The notes: a model not told the origin generated them from the letters alone. DNA of 64,000 nt from CAYWWM01 sp965198025 (GCA_965198025.1 OZ240237.1:868001-932000), one strand, 5' to 3'; positions 54,733 through 64,000 are shown, counted from the first letter of the stretch. Program-made: numbers and translations.

Positions 54733-55035
54733 CTAACGGCTTAGGCCAACATCCCGGTCGTGTTCCTGTACTTTCGCTTTCGCTTGGGGACTGGGTGAGT
54801 GGCTGATCTGCGGCCCGGCTTCGTGGGAGAATTTCTGCGCCAGCTCCCCCTGCATCTTTTCCTCTTCGGCGGATCGCGACCGCATCGGGGCCACGAGGTG
54901 ATCGGATATCTTCTGCGCCTCGCTCGACGCGTGGTAAATCTCGCGCGGCTCCTTCTTGAGCACCTTGAGCCAGTTCTCAACGTAGGCTGCGCCGCGCCCG
55001 CCGTCATGTCCCACGCCTACCCGTTGGCCCGTCAT
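54733..55035 (-). pseudogene. C-terminal remnant of an ArdC-type antirestriction protein
   Basis: From MMTGQRVGVGHDGG through YVENWLKVLKKEPREIYHASSEAQKISDHL to the stop at 54733 the sequence matches the C-terminal end of ArdC/DUF1738-type proteins, which protect incoming plasmid DNA. The N-terminal single-strand DNA-binding and zinc-protease parts are absent: upstream DNA is AT-rich and unrelated, followed by an IS21-type element. The element was evidently cut here by insertion or deletion. Confidence 0.6.
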
Positions 55036-55201
55036 CATGGCGCTGCTAACTTCTATACGAATGTAAGTAATTAATAGTAAAGAATATAATAGGAATTGGT
55101 CCACTATGGTTCCCTCATCAAATCCCTCTTTCTGAATGGGAATCGATTGGACCGTCGAAGACGTCCCCGGACAGGTTGCCGAGCGATCAACCCGGTAGTG
55201 C

Positions 55202-56655
55202 TGTAAGCGCCGCGAGAGTGGCGGACCCTGGCGGAGTAAAAGTAGACCGCCGGAAAACAATCTCATGAAGCATTCCCCGGGTGGGAGTTTTGTGGGATAC
55301 CGGAGGGATGTACACCGTGGAGCTCTATGCGCGAGTCAGGCGAGCGCATTATGTCGAGGGGAAAAGCGAGCGGCAGGTAGCGCGGGAGTATGGGCTGGCG
55401 CGAGAGACCGTTCGGAAGATGTTGCAGTATTCGGTGCCGCCGGGCTACCGGCGGCAACAACCGGCGAAGCGGCCGAAGCTGGATCCGTGGGTGGGAGTGA
55501 TTGACTCGATCCTGGAGGAGGATCGAGAACGGCCCCGGAAACAGCGCCACACCGCGAAGAGAATCCACGAACGATTGCGCGAGGAGCACGGATTCAGCGG
55601 TGGATACACCATCGTGAAGGATTACGTGCGTCTGCGGGAGCTGCGGCAGAGGGAGATGTTCGTGCTGTTGGAACATCCACCGGGAGACGCCCAAGCGGAC
55701 TCTGGGGAAGCACTGGGGGTGATCGGCGGCGAGGAGCAGAAGGTGCACTATCTGGCGATGGATCTGCCGCAATCGGACGACAGCTTCGTGATGGCGTTCC
55801 CGGCCGAGACGACGGAGGCGTTTCTGGAGGGGCACACCCAGGCATTTGCTTACATTGGCGGAGTGCCGCGAACCATTCTGTACGACAACACCAAGCTGGC
55901 GGTGGCACGGATACTGGGAGACGGAACAAGGAAGAAGACGCAGGCGTTTTCGGAGTTGCAGTCGCACTATCTGTTCCAGGAGCGGTTCGGGCGGCCCGGC
56001 AAGGGGAATGACAAAGGGAAAGTCGAGGGGCTGGTCGGATATGCGCGGCGGAACTTTATGGTTCCGGTGCCGCGTTGCGCGAGTTGGGAAGAGCTGAACG
56101 CACGTTTGCTGGACCAGTGCCAGAAGAAGCGGCAACAGCGGCTGCGAGGGCAGGAGCAGACCATCGGAGAGCGGTTCGAGAAGGACCGGGCAGCACTGCT
56201 GCCACTGCCGGAGACACCGTACGAAGCTTGCAACAAACGAACGGCGCGCGTGAGTTCTCTGTCTTTGGTGCGGTATCGCTGCAACGATTATTCGGTGCCG
56301 GTGTGCTGGGGACACCGCGAGGTTCTGGTCAAAGGCTATGTGCACGAGGTGGTGATCTCGTGCGGCGCGGAGGTGATTGCACGGCACGCCAGGAGCTATG
56401 AGCGAGAGGACATGATCTTCGACCCGCTGCACTATCTGGCGCTGCTGGAACAGAAGACCAACGCGCTGGACCAAGCGGCCCCTTAGTGGGCTGGGAGTTG
56501 CCGGAGGAGTTCACCCAACTGCGCCAACTGCTGGAAGCCCGGCTGTCGAAACGAGGCAAGCGGGAGTACGTGCAGGTGCTGCGGCTGCTGGAGACCTTCT
56601 CGATGGCGGAGGTCACCCGAGCAGTGGAAGATGCGCTGCGGATGAGAGCGATCTC
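55202..56655 (+). mobile_element. IS21-family element, right end and istB lost
   Basis: The left end begins about TGTAAGCGCC and contains repeated GGCGGA/GGCGGAG blocks typical of IS21-family terminal multiple repeats. It carries istA but not the helper ATPase istB. The sequence switches at about 56655, within the last helix of IstA, into an IS3-family element. The element cannot move by itself. Confidence 0.7.
55308..56655 (+). pseudogene. istA: IS21-family transposase IstA, frameshifted and truncated
   Basis: The ATG at 55308 opens MYTVELYARVRRAHYVEGKSE, the N-terminal helix-turn-helix of IstA (RQVAREYGLARETVRKML). The DDE catalytic domain includes AQADSGEALG, where Trp of the usual DWGEA is Ser, ILYDNTKLAV and NDKGKVEGLVGYARR. 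After DQAAP the frame ends at 56486 in a run of four C; the protein continues one frame over as LVGWELPEEFTQLRQLL and LRLLETFSMAEVTRAVEDALRM. This is one lost base. The C-terminal tail is then cut at about 56655. Confidence 0.8.
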
Positions 56656-57178
56656 CGCTCCACAAACAAGGCTGCCAGCCGTTCCAAGACACTCATCGAA
56701 TCAGCTAGCCGTTCTACGTCGATTGTCAAGCATTCTCGCGTGTACTCATCCACCACCGTTACCATCTTCAGGGGACGACCGTCCTGGGTTCGATCTGCCA
56801 CATAATCGTACGCCCAGACATGATCCCGCCAGCACGGTCTTAACCGAAGACACGACCCATCGTTCAACCACAGGCGGCCTTTCCGGGGTTGTTTCTTCGG
56901 CACTTTCAGTCCCTCCTGCCTCCAGATTCTCTCCACTCGCTTATGGTTCACCCTCCACCCCTCCCGTCGCAACAGCGCCGTGATCCGCCGCTAGCCGTAA
57001 TGAGCATACTCGCCGGCTCACTGCAGCGTCCGGGTTACCAGTCTCGGTTCATCCTCGGGTATCCAGCTTCGATGCCGCTGGGTGGATCGATGCTGTCCCA
57101 GCACCCGACACGCCCGCCGCTCCGACACTCCCAAGGTCTGGCAGACAAGCTCCACCGCCTGCCGCCGTCGGTGCGGGT
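56656..57178 (-). pseudogene. IS3-family transposase OrfB (integrase core), broken
   Basis: Reading one frame gives ELVCQTLGVSERRACRVLGQHRS and RSWIPEDEPRLVTRTLQ, then TGA, AGEYAHYG, then TAG, then RRITALLRREGWRVNHKRVERIWRQEGLKVP, the HTH_21 and the start of the rve integrase core: WAYDYVADRTQDGRPLKMVTVVDEYTREC, with the first catalytic Asp and the second nearby. It ends at LAALFVER where the IS21 sequence begins, before the third catalytic residue (Glu). Confidence 0.75.
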
Positions 57179-57457
57179 TCAGCAGTTCCCCGAGGATGCC
57201 TCCTTCAGAATCGCCAAGTCCAACGCCTGATCCGCTACCAACTTCTTCAGTCGGTCATTCTCCCGTTCCAGTTCCTTCAGTCGCCTCACCGGATCAACCC
57301 GTAAGCTCCCGTACTGCTTCCGCCATCGATACTATGTCTGCTCTGTGATCCCCATCTTCCGACAGACCTCGCCCATTGTCCGGCCCTTAGCCAGTTCCAC
57401 TTCCGCCTCTCGGAGATGTCGGATGATCTGTTCGGCCGTATACCGCTTCTTAGCCAT
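57179..57457 (-). pseudogene. IS3-family transposase OrfA with internal stop
   Basis: The frame from the ATG at 57457 reads AKKRYTAEQIIRHLREAEVE and MGEVCRKMGITEQT, then TAG, then YRWRKQYGSLRVDPVRRLKE and a leucine-zipper segment ending ASSGNC. A tyrosine codon was converted to stop. It is otherwise full length (about 92 codons), the helix-turn-helix regulator/transposase subunit of the element. Confidence 0.8.
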
Positions 57458-57533
57458 CCTTTCCCCTTGTTCAAGTCCAGTTGAAACCCTTTACTCTAAC
57501 TTATCAACTGGACCGTTTTAGGGGGGGAGGTCA

Positions 57534-57563
57534 AGCCTGGGTCGTTCCATCACGACCCAGGCT
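57534..57563. repeat. Perfect 12-bp inverted repeat next to the IS3 end
   Basis: AGCCTGGGTCGT and its exact complement flank a six-base loop TCCATC. Ten of these bases (AGCCTGGGTC) also occur in the acceptor arm of the tRNA fragment at 46407-46416. It could be a terminator, an IS target hairpin or part of a former attachment site. Confidence 0.6.
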
Positions 57564-57880
57564 ACTCGGTTTCAAGAAGCCGACGCCTTCATCTAATCAC
57601 TCACCAGGATGGGTACAAAAGATCGGCCTGGTCAGTTCCAGGCATTGCTTCTCCCTTTTTCCGCCTAAGCCGAATCTAAGTTGACTTGCCCTTCAGTGCA
57701 AACTACAATACGGTTTTGAAGTCGGTTCACGCCTCATGATGGGTCAGACGTTATCGGATTCAGCACAGCCGTGAAGCGCGGCTGCGGGCCTAATCCATCG
57801 CCCCAAGGTTGCCTTTGATCCAGGGCTCTAACGGTTGAGACGCCAGCGCTTCCTGATTCTCAGTATAGGAAAAGATCCTA
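57564..57880. other. Intergenic region before the radical SAM gene
   Basis: About 317 bp with no credible gene. It contains several short AT-rich stretches; no promoter close to consensus was found for the gene at 57881. Confidence 0.4.
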
Positions 57881-59488
57881 ATGCGTGTGCACCTGATAAA
57901 TCCCAATCATTTATCCTTTGGCATCGGTGTAATTACGCCGCGATGGCTTTATGTCATTGCGGCGGCTACGCCGCGCGCCTTCGGAGATCCTTTGATTGTT
58001 GACGAAACCCTGGCGCCGGTCAACTCCGCCGCGATTCAAGCGGGCGACGTGGTGGGCATTGGGATTCATAGCGGCAATGCGCAGCGGGGCTACGAAGTCG
58101 GGCGAATGGCGCGCGAGCGCGGAGCCTACGTAATCTTCGGGGGTATCCACGTCAGCCTCTACCCGGAGGAGGCATACGAACATGGACATGCGCATGCCGT
58201 GGTGAAGGGCGATGGCGACGTCATTTGGCCGCAGGTGCTGGCCGACTGTGTCAACGGGGGACCGCAGCGCTCCTATGAGGGAGGGCGCGTCGAAGCCGAC
58301 CAGTTCCTGCCGGCGCGCTGGGAGTTGATGCCGCGCAATCGCTACATGTGGGCTTCGGTGCAGACCGTGCGCGGATGCCCCAAGCACTGCTCGTTTTGTT
58401 CGGTGTGGCGCACGGACGGCCAACGTCCCCGCCAGCGCGCCGCGGATGTGGTCATCCAAGAAGTTGTCCAATTACGCCGCATGGGATTTCAGTTCATTGC
58501 GCTCGCCGACGACAACTTCTATCCGGTCACCCTGGATGATCTAAAGCAGGCCGAGAGTCGCAACGATCAACACCGGCTGGGCGAGCTGCGGGCCATCCGC
58601 GAAGAGAGATTCGAATTGATGGCGCGCTTGGCTGAGCTGCCCCAGGGGATGGTGTTCTTCACGCAAATCACGATGGAGGCGGCCGAGGACCCCGAATTCC
58701 TGGATGCCATGCGTAAGGCCCGGATCAAGGGCGCGCTGGTGGGAGTTGAATCGGTCACCCCGGAAGGGTTGAAGGCCGTCTTTAAGGAATTCAACTCCGC
58801 GGGTGAAAGTCTTGTGAGTAGGCTCCGCTCTTTTCGGGAGCACGGCGTGCACGTCTTGGGCTCCTTCATTTTTGGATTGCCCACCGACCGACCGGATACC
58901 TTCGAAGCCACCGCCGCGCTGGCAGAGAAGGCCGGCGTAACGGTAGCCCAGTTCGTGCTGTTGACCCCGTTTCCGGGAACGGTGGATTTCCAGCGCTGGG
59001 AAAAGAAAATGGCGAACGATCCTACCCGGATTGCCGGGGTTCCGCTCACCCGTTATTGGCTGATTCCGCAAGCTCTGCGTCCGAAAGTGTACATGTCCCA
59101 TCCGGTCATGTCTGCCGACGAAATCCGTCGGCGCTCCCAGGGGGTATGGGACCGCTTTTACCGGTGGCAGGCCATCTGGAAACGATCTCTCTTCCTGAAG
59201 TCCCTGCGGTCTCGACTTACCTTTATCCTGGTTTCAAAACTCTATCGACAGATGTACGCCAATACCGGAATCGCCACCGACAGCGCCCGCGTGAACCGCG
59301 CCAACACTTGGGCCCGGTGGCTGGCGAAGCCCTGCCAGCGATTGTTTCGGGGAGTGCCGATGCCGGAATTGCAAGTGCCGAACGGGAGCTCGCATCCACC
59401 TACTGGACCATCGGCCGGTGGGGGCGGTCTGTCTCCCTTGCAGGAACCGGCTCTCGAGGAGCGTGCCGGCCGCCCGGCCAAACTTTAA
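57881..59488 (+). CDS. B12-binding-type radical SAM protein
   Basis: A 535-residue enzyme with an N-terminal cobalamin-binding-like Rossmann domain (MRVHLINPNHLSFGIG, DVVGIGIHSGNAQRGYEVG, FGGIHVSLYPEEA) and a radical SAM core with Cys166, Cys170 and Cys173 in VRGCPKHCSFCSVW, followed by ALADDNFYP and LVGVESVTPEGL. The DxHxxG cobalamin motif is not clear. Such class B-type enzymes perform methylations or ring changes (for example in hopanoid or chlorophyll pathways); the substrate here cannot be told. The C-terminal 40 residues are low-complexity (Pro/Gly-rich). Intact, unlike its neighbours, and isolated between IS debris and a broken amidohydrolase. Confidence 0.78.
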   Translation: MRVHLINPNHLSFGIGVITPRWLYVIAAATPRAFGDPLIVDETLAPVNSAAIQAGDVVGIGIHSGNAQRGYEVGRMARERGAYVIFGGIHVSLYPEEAYEHGHAHAVVKGDGDVIWPQVLADCVNGGPQRSYEGGRVEADQFLPARWELMPRNRYMWASVQTVRGCPKHCSFCSVWRTDGQRPRQRAADVVIQEVVQLRRMGFQFIALADDNFYPVTLDDLKQAESRNDQHRLGELRAIREERFELMARLAELPQGMVFFTQITMEAAEDPEFLDAMRKARIKGALVGVESVTPEGLKAVFKEFNSAGESLVSRLRSFREHGVHVLGSFIFGLPTDRPDTFEATAALAEKAGVTVAQFVLLTPFPGTVDFQRWEKKMANDPTRIAGVPLTRYWLIPQALRPKVYMSHPVMSADEIRRRSQGVWDRFYRWQAIWKRSLFLKSLRSRLTFILVSKLYRQMYANTGIATDSARVNRANTWARWLAKPCQRLFRGVPMPELQVPNGSSHPPTGPSAGGGGLSPLQEPALEERAGRPAKL

Positions 59489-59665
59489 GATGGACCTCAG
59501 GGATTGTCTTCCATCGCAAGGATGACACCTGGATTTCTCTGTATTGATTCGGAAACTCCGGGTGCTCCCACCTACGAATCCACGATTGAAATTGGTTGAA
59601 TTCCTTAGACGAGTCGCCGAAGAGTCACGAACATTGTCCCAAGTGAAACCCGAAAGGAGGCGATC

Positions 59666-60052
59666 ATGCGACTCTGGCTGCCTTGAATCTTGATCGCAGC
59701 CTTAGCGATTGTCAGTTGGCAGTCAACAAACGACTATGCCGTGTTGATCCGTGGCGGTACGGTTTACGACGGTTCAGGTGACGCGCCGGTCGTGACCGAC
59801 GTTGCCATCACCGGAGACACGATCGCTGCGATGGGGGATCTCGACGGGGCTACTGCTGATCAGGTGATCAATGCTACGGACCTAGCTGTTGCGCCCGGAT
59901 TCATCAACATGCTGAGCTGGGCCACCGAGTCCCTCATCATTGACGGTCGCAGCCAGGGAGGTCTCCTGCAGGGCGTCACCCTCGAGGTATTCGGCGAGGG
60001 GCAGTCACTTGGGCCAATGAACGACGCCATTGACCGGCCCTTGGTTTTTTGA
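59666..60052 (+). pseudogene. N-terminal fragment of a secreted N-acyl-D-amino-acid deacylase-type amidohydrolase
   Basis: A perfect AAAGGAGG precedes the ATG at 59666, which reads MRLWLP and then TGA, followed by ILIAALAIVSWQ, i.e. a signal peptide with a stop inside it. The mature start is typical of the D-aminoacylase group: YAVLIRGGTVYDGSGDAP, DLAVAPGFINMLSWATES and QGVTLEVFGEGQSLGPMNDAI. The metal-binding and catalytic barrel (normally ~400 more residues) is missing after 60052. Inactive. Confidence 0.75.
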
Positions 60053-60428
60053 TCCAAGGGGAAGGTGAGTTTTGCGGCAGAATCTGGAAGCTGGAGGAGG
60101 GGATTTTGCTGTGAAGAAGAAGCGTTTTACAGTGGAACGACAGGGCCCTGGGGGAGAGGACGCCATTCGAGTTCGCCCATCAGATCGCGGCGAGCCGCGA
60201 TCTGATGGCCCTTCAAAGCCCGCAAGACTCACCCTGAACTTGGTACAAAAACCCGGGGCTCATCAGAATCCAGAAATGCTAATTTGTAAACAGGACTCGT
60301 TTAAAGGGGGCAGGGCAGTTTAGCCCGCTCAATCAACGTCTGTGAGCGGACGGACGAGACCTGGCGCCTACCGGCGAAGGTGATGTGCAGGGTTCAGCGC
60401 GAAAAGATGTCGTATTCGGGCAACGCGA
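60053..60428. other. Non-coding stretch with a perfect hairpin
   Basis: Nearly 380 bp without a recognisable gene. The only feature is the inverted repeat at 60177-60208. Confidence 0.4.
60177..60208. repeat. Perfect 14-bp inverted repeat with four-base loop
   Basis: CCATCAGATCGCGG pairs exactly with CCGCGATCTGATGG around the loop CGAG. No U-run follows on either strand. It may be a REP-type hairpin, a protein-binding palindrome or the trace of a small mobile element. Confidence 0.7.
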
Positions 60429-60689
60429 GTGTATCCTGTGACCGTGCCAGGGCCAAAATGGAAATCCTGGTTCAGGTTAATCCTAATGGCCACCGCGCCG
60501 ACTTTTGGTGCCGCTGAACCTCTTTCGTGCACGGAGAAATCCATCGTTGCCAGCACCGTGCGCACACCGGAGGATGTTCAGGCGTTCGTTCAATGCGCCT
60601 ACGAGTTATTTCAGGAAGTGGGCTTTGAGGAGACGTACCGGATGAACCGTCGTTTCGGGTTGCCGCCGGCTATTATATCGGATGAGTGA
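60429..60689 (+). CDS. Short hypothetical protein, probable fragment
   Basis: An 86-residue frame from a GTG with a possible signal-like stretch (SWFRLILMATAPTFGAAEP) and a mature part TPEDVQAFVQCAYELFQEVGFEETYR, which resembles the first helices of exported cache-type sensor domains. The rest of such a domain is missing; the frame ends at PPAIISDE. Likely a truncated gene. Confidence 0.35.
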   Translation: MYPVTVPGPKWKSWFRLILMATAPTFGAAEPLSCTEKSIVASTVRTPEDVQAFVQCAYELFQEVGFEETYRMNRRFGLPPAIISDE

Positions 60690-60740
60690 GAAGCCAAACC
60701 ATCGCTACTTATGTACCGATGAATACTTCCCAATAGATCG

Positions 60741-63700
60741 ATGATGATGAAAAAATTGGTATATCTGGACATTTTCGCCTCTCTGTGGCTGGCACCCGTG
60801 GCGGTGCTAGCGCAAGACACCGGCATCGCGGGTTCCGTCAGCGACGCCACAGGCGCCGTGCTGCCGGGCGTCACGGTCGAAATCACCGGCCCCAACCTGG
60901 GCGGGTCGTCCGTCGCCTTCACCGGCGGGGACGGCGCCTACTCCGTCTCGTTGCCGGCCGGCTTCTACACGGTGAGTTTCAATCTGCCCGGCTTCGCGCT
61001 GCTCGCGCGCGAGCGGGTGCTGGTGGCCGAGGGGGCAATGACCACGCTCGACGTCGAGATGCAGATCGGCAGCCGCGCCGAGCAGGTCTCGGTGGTCGCG
61101 ACCGGCACGGCGATTGATGTGCCCGCCATCAACTTGCCGAACGCGGTCGCCGTCGTCAACCGGGAGACGCTGCAGGAGCAGGGGGCGCCACAGCTCGTTG
61201 ACCTCTTCAAGAACATCGGTGCCAGCCACGGCGTCGTCGGCGAGCGGAACAGTTGGTACAACTCCGACCAGCCCGCCACCCTCACGGAGACGATCGCCAA
61301 CGTCAACCTGCGCGGCCTCGGCGCGTCGCGAACGCTCGTCCTGATCAACGGCCGCCGGCAGACCTACGTGCCGGCGCGGCTGATCGGCGGCCGATTTGTC
61401 GACGTCAACACCATCCCGGCGATCGCCATCGATCGGATCGAAGTGCTGAAGGAAGGCGCCTCGGCGACCTACGGGTCGGATGCGATGGCCGGCGTCGCCA
61501 ACTTCGTGACGCGGAAGAACTTCCGCGGCCTCGAGTTCAACGTCACGCACGACCACTTTGCCGGCGCGGGCGACAGCACCGTCTCCGGTATCTGGGGCGG
61601 CCTGCTAGGCTCGTCCCACGTCGTCTTCGCCGCCGAGCGGATGCACCGCCGCCAGTTGCTCCAGACCGAACGGCCCGACTGGGGTTTGGTAGATTACGAA
61701 GGCGGCCGGGGCGGGTGGTCCAGCGTAGGCAACCCAGGCGCGTTCCTCATCCCGACTACGACCGGCATGGAGACCCCCACCAGTAGGAAGCGGCGCACCT
61801 TGCCGCGCAAGGAACGTTGTGGGACGGCATGCCGGGCAACGAGGCAGGTTTCATCGACCTGGAGTGCGCCAACATGGGCGGGCATCTGGAGGCGTGGACC
61901 TGCAGGTTCCGCTATTCCCCCTATGACTCCCTGATCGACGAGCAGAACCACACGCGGCTGTTCGCCGAAATCAACGGCCCCCTGAACGACACGACCAACT
62001 ACCACATCGATGGGATGTGGTCCGAGGCGGATATCCCGACCTGGCGCACCACGCCGTCGTATCCGCCGTTCCCGCTGCTCTACAACAGCACACAGGAAGT
62101 GGACGCCACGCACCCGGGACGGGTGGCGTTCTGCCAGGACTACAACAGCAACCCGTTCTGCGACAGCGACGATCCCTGGTACTTCCGCGGGCGGACAGTG
62201 GGGAACTCCGGACCGGAGCGCAACCTGAGCCGGACCGCACGCACGCAGCGTCTCGCCGGGTCGGTCGACGGCAACATCAACGAGAACCTTCGCTATGACG
62301 TCGGCCTCGGTTGGTCCAGCGCCAGCGGGAACTACAACCTGCCGGGGGTGTATACGGAGCGGACCTTCCTCTCCTACGCGGATTCGGCGGCCCGAACTGC
62401 GGCGCCGGCGTGGTAGCCGACCAGAGCGTGGCGGCCGGCATGCGCCTCGACCCGGCCACACTCGGCGGCAGGGCCCCGGGGCAGGGCGAATGCATGTACT
62501 ACAACCCGTTCAGCAACGCGTATCAGCATACGCAGCAGCCGGGCGCACCGTACTTCAATGGCGCTGGCAGTGGCGCCGGCAACCCGAAACCGGCCCGAGC
62601 TCGCCAACAGCCCGGCGCTGCTGGGCTGGATGAATGACGAGGTGGATCTCGTCAGCACCAGCAGCCTGATTGTCGCCGATGCGGTGCTGAACGGGACACT
62701 GGTCGAGAACGTGGCCGATTTCGCCGTCGGCTACCAGTTCCGCCACTTCCACGCTACCGGCACGCCGAACCGCCAAGGCGACATCGCCTACAATCCGTGC
62801 CCGGTCATCGGCGACTAGACCTGCCCACCGGAGGACCGGTTCGGCCCGTACGCCTTCACCAACGTCAACGCGGCCTACGATCGCAACCAGCCGGTGCAGC
62901 GGCTGTTCGCCGAGCTAGCGCTCAACATCGGACCGCACCTCAACACCCAGTTCGCCGCCAACTACGAGATCCATGACGTCGCCAACAGCTTCGACCCGAA
63001 ACTGGGGTTGCGCTACGAGCTGGTCCAGTCGTCCTCCTTCCTGCTGTCGCTGCGCGGCTCGCTGCAGACCACCTTCCGGACGCCGTCGGTCGACGATACG
63101 AACACCAGCCCGCTGAGCACGCTTGAGTGGATCGAGCAGACCGGCGCCTACCAGGCTCGACCGGTTCGGCAACCCGAACCTCAAGCCGGAACGGGCGTTC
63201 ACCTGGAACACTGGGGTGGTCCTGTTCACGACCGGCGGCTTCGAGGCGACCGTCGATTACTGGACCGACGACTTCGAGGACGTGATCGCGTCTATGCCGT
63301 AGCGCCGATCAGTTCGACGCCTATTCGCGGTTCATCCAGTGCCCAGACGGACTGGCCAGCGACCTGCCCGCCGCCGCGCGGTGCGCGGCCAGCGAACTGC
63401 AGCGGGTGCGGATCGACCTGATTAACTGGCCCGGCCTCACCACCTCCGGCCTCGATACCCACCTCGGCATCAACACCGACATGGGCCCAGGCCGCTTCGC
63501 GGCCAACTGGGACATCACTCACACCCTCGACTACACCACGAAGTCTCTGACGCTGGAGGGCCTTGACCTGGAATTGCAACCGGAGATGAACACCGCCGGC
63601 TACGTCAACTTCGGCAATCCGCTCGCCGTGTCGCTGCCGAGCTGGAAGCACCGGGCCTCGGTCGGTTACCACCTGGAGAACGTCAGCTACACCAACTTCT

Positions 63701-63954
63701 ACAACTACATCTCATCCTACGAGGACCGCGGGGCGTCGTTATGGAATGTCATTGACCCGTTCGCCACCTGGGACATGACCTTCCAGTGGCGCTTCCCGGC
63801 GAGCGGCTTCGACGTCACGCTCTACGGGCTGAACGTGCTCGATACCCCGCCGCCGTTTGCCGACCTCGAGCAGGAGTTCGACGGCTTCACGCACAACCCG
63901 AAGGACAGCCGCATCAAGCTCGGCCTGACCTACCGCTTCGGCGCCGGGACCTGA
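60741..63954 (+). pseudogene. TonB-dependent receptor, multiply frameshifted
   Basis: Outer-membrane active-transport receptor of about 1,060 residues if repaired. The N-terminus has a signal peptide, a carboxypeptidase-like regulatory domain (GIAGSVSDATGAVLPGVTVEITG, GFYTVSFNLPGFA) and the plug domain (NVNLRGLGASRTLVLINGRRQ, IDRIEVLKEGASATYGSDAMAGVANFVT). The barrel continues in other frames: MPGNEAGFIDLECANMGG, then NPFSNAYQHTQQPGAPYF, then LLGWMNDEVDLVSTSSLIVADA, a TAG at 62816, then FGPYAFTNVNAAYDRNQP, FGNPNLKPERAFTWNTG, and finally INTDMGPGRFAANWDITH to the terminal GLTYRFGAGT. At least five frame changes and one stop make it non-functional as read. Confidence 0.85.
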
Positions 63955-64000
63955 ACGAATCCGGATAAAAAAAGATGGTACCGTATCAAAACCCTATGTT

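Larger units (their letters stand above)
56656..57533 (-). mobile_element. IS3-family element, left part lost
   Basis: The right end TGACCTCCCCCCCTAAAACG is at 57533. orfA (57457-57179) and orfB (57178-56656) read leftward from it. The left part, with the last third of orfB and its terminal repeat, is missing at the junction with IS21. Three in-frame stops inactivate it. A perfect hairpin (57534-57563) starts exactly at its outer edge. Confidence 0.75.

Noticed and set aside
55263..56474. 403-codon minus-strand frame opposite istA
   Set aside because: Antisense shadow; istA on the plus strand has full family resemblance.

Overview
The window looks like a chromosome segment from a member of the Acidobacteriota (Solibacteres/Bryobacterales-like). 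This is an inference from gene content: a secreted protein of a family that is greatly expanded in those genomes (41142-41972), a fused E1 alpha/beta branched-chain dehydrogenase, a PheT without its tRNA-binding domain, and the repair and translation gene order. No rRNA is present to confirm the assignment, and moderate confidence is appropriate.

From 1 to about 46.0 kb the DNA is dense, intact core genome. It starts with divergent uvrA and uvrB (nucleotide excision repair), then a GHMP kinase, a small membrane protein and secA. Two tandem aldehyde dehydrogenases follow, then a type 5 uracil-DNA glycosylase, the fused E1 and a radical SAM gene. The radical SAM gene has a near-consensus promoter containing an 11-bp tandem repeat, and it overlaps a gene for a putative HExxH metalloprotein. 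A small accessory patch at 17.8-19.15 kb holds two copies of a gene unit for a membrane-anchored coiled-coil protein, bracketing a frameshifted nuclease-like gene. Next come a flavin reductase, dtd, a thioesterase with a secreted alpha/beta hydrolase, and the translation block thrS-infC-rpmI-rplT-pheS-pheT. That block continues into zapB-like/zapA, a 6S RNA, ymdB, archease and pcrA. At 35.5-38.6 kb one cluster encodes cysM, a JAMM protease (mec), a CysO-type ubiquitin-fold sulfur carrier with five residues after its Gly-Gly, and a MoeZ-type E1-rhodanese. This is a complete sulfur-carrier route to cysteine. Homoserine dehydrogenase, class I fumarase, an Nramp-like transporter and several small proteins close the core.

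From about 46.39 kb the window changes character. A 3' tRNA fragment (variable loop, T arm, acceptor, CCA) lies next to a tyrosine integrase, a short excisionase-like gene and a decayed conjugation cluster: trbB, traG, trbE, trbD, trbC, a replication-relaxation-like gene and an ardC remnant. This is the remains of an integrative conjugative element. Its far side is cut by an IS21-family element joined to a damaged IS3-family element. Every frame change in trbB, traG and istA is a net one-base loss, whereas the core genes are intact.

The last part (57.5-64 kb) holds an intact B12-binding radical SAM gene, a truncated amidohydrolase, a small fragment and a TonB-dependent receptor broken by about five frame changes and a stop codon. 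The region from 46 to 64 kb is therefore an accessory and largely decaying island.
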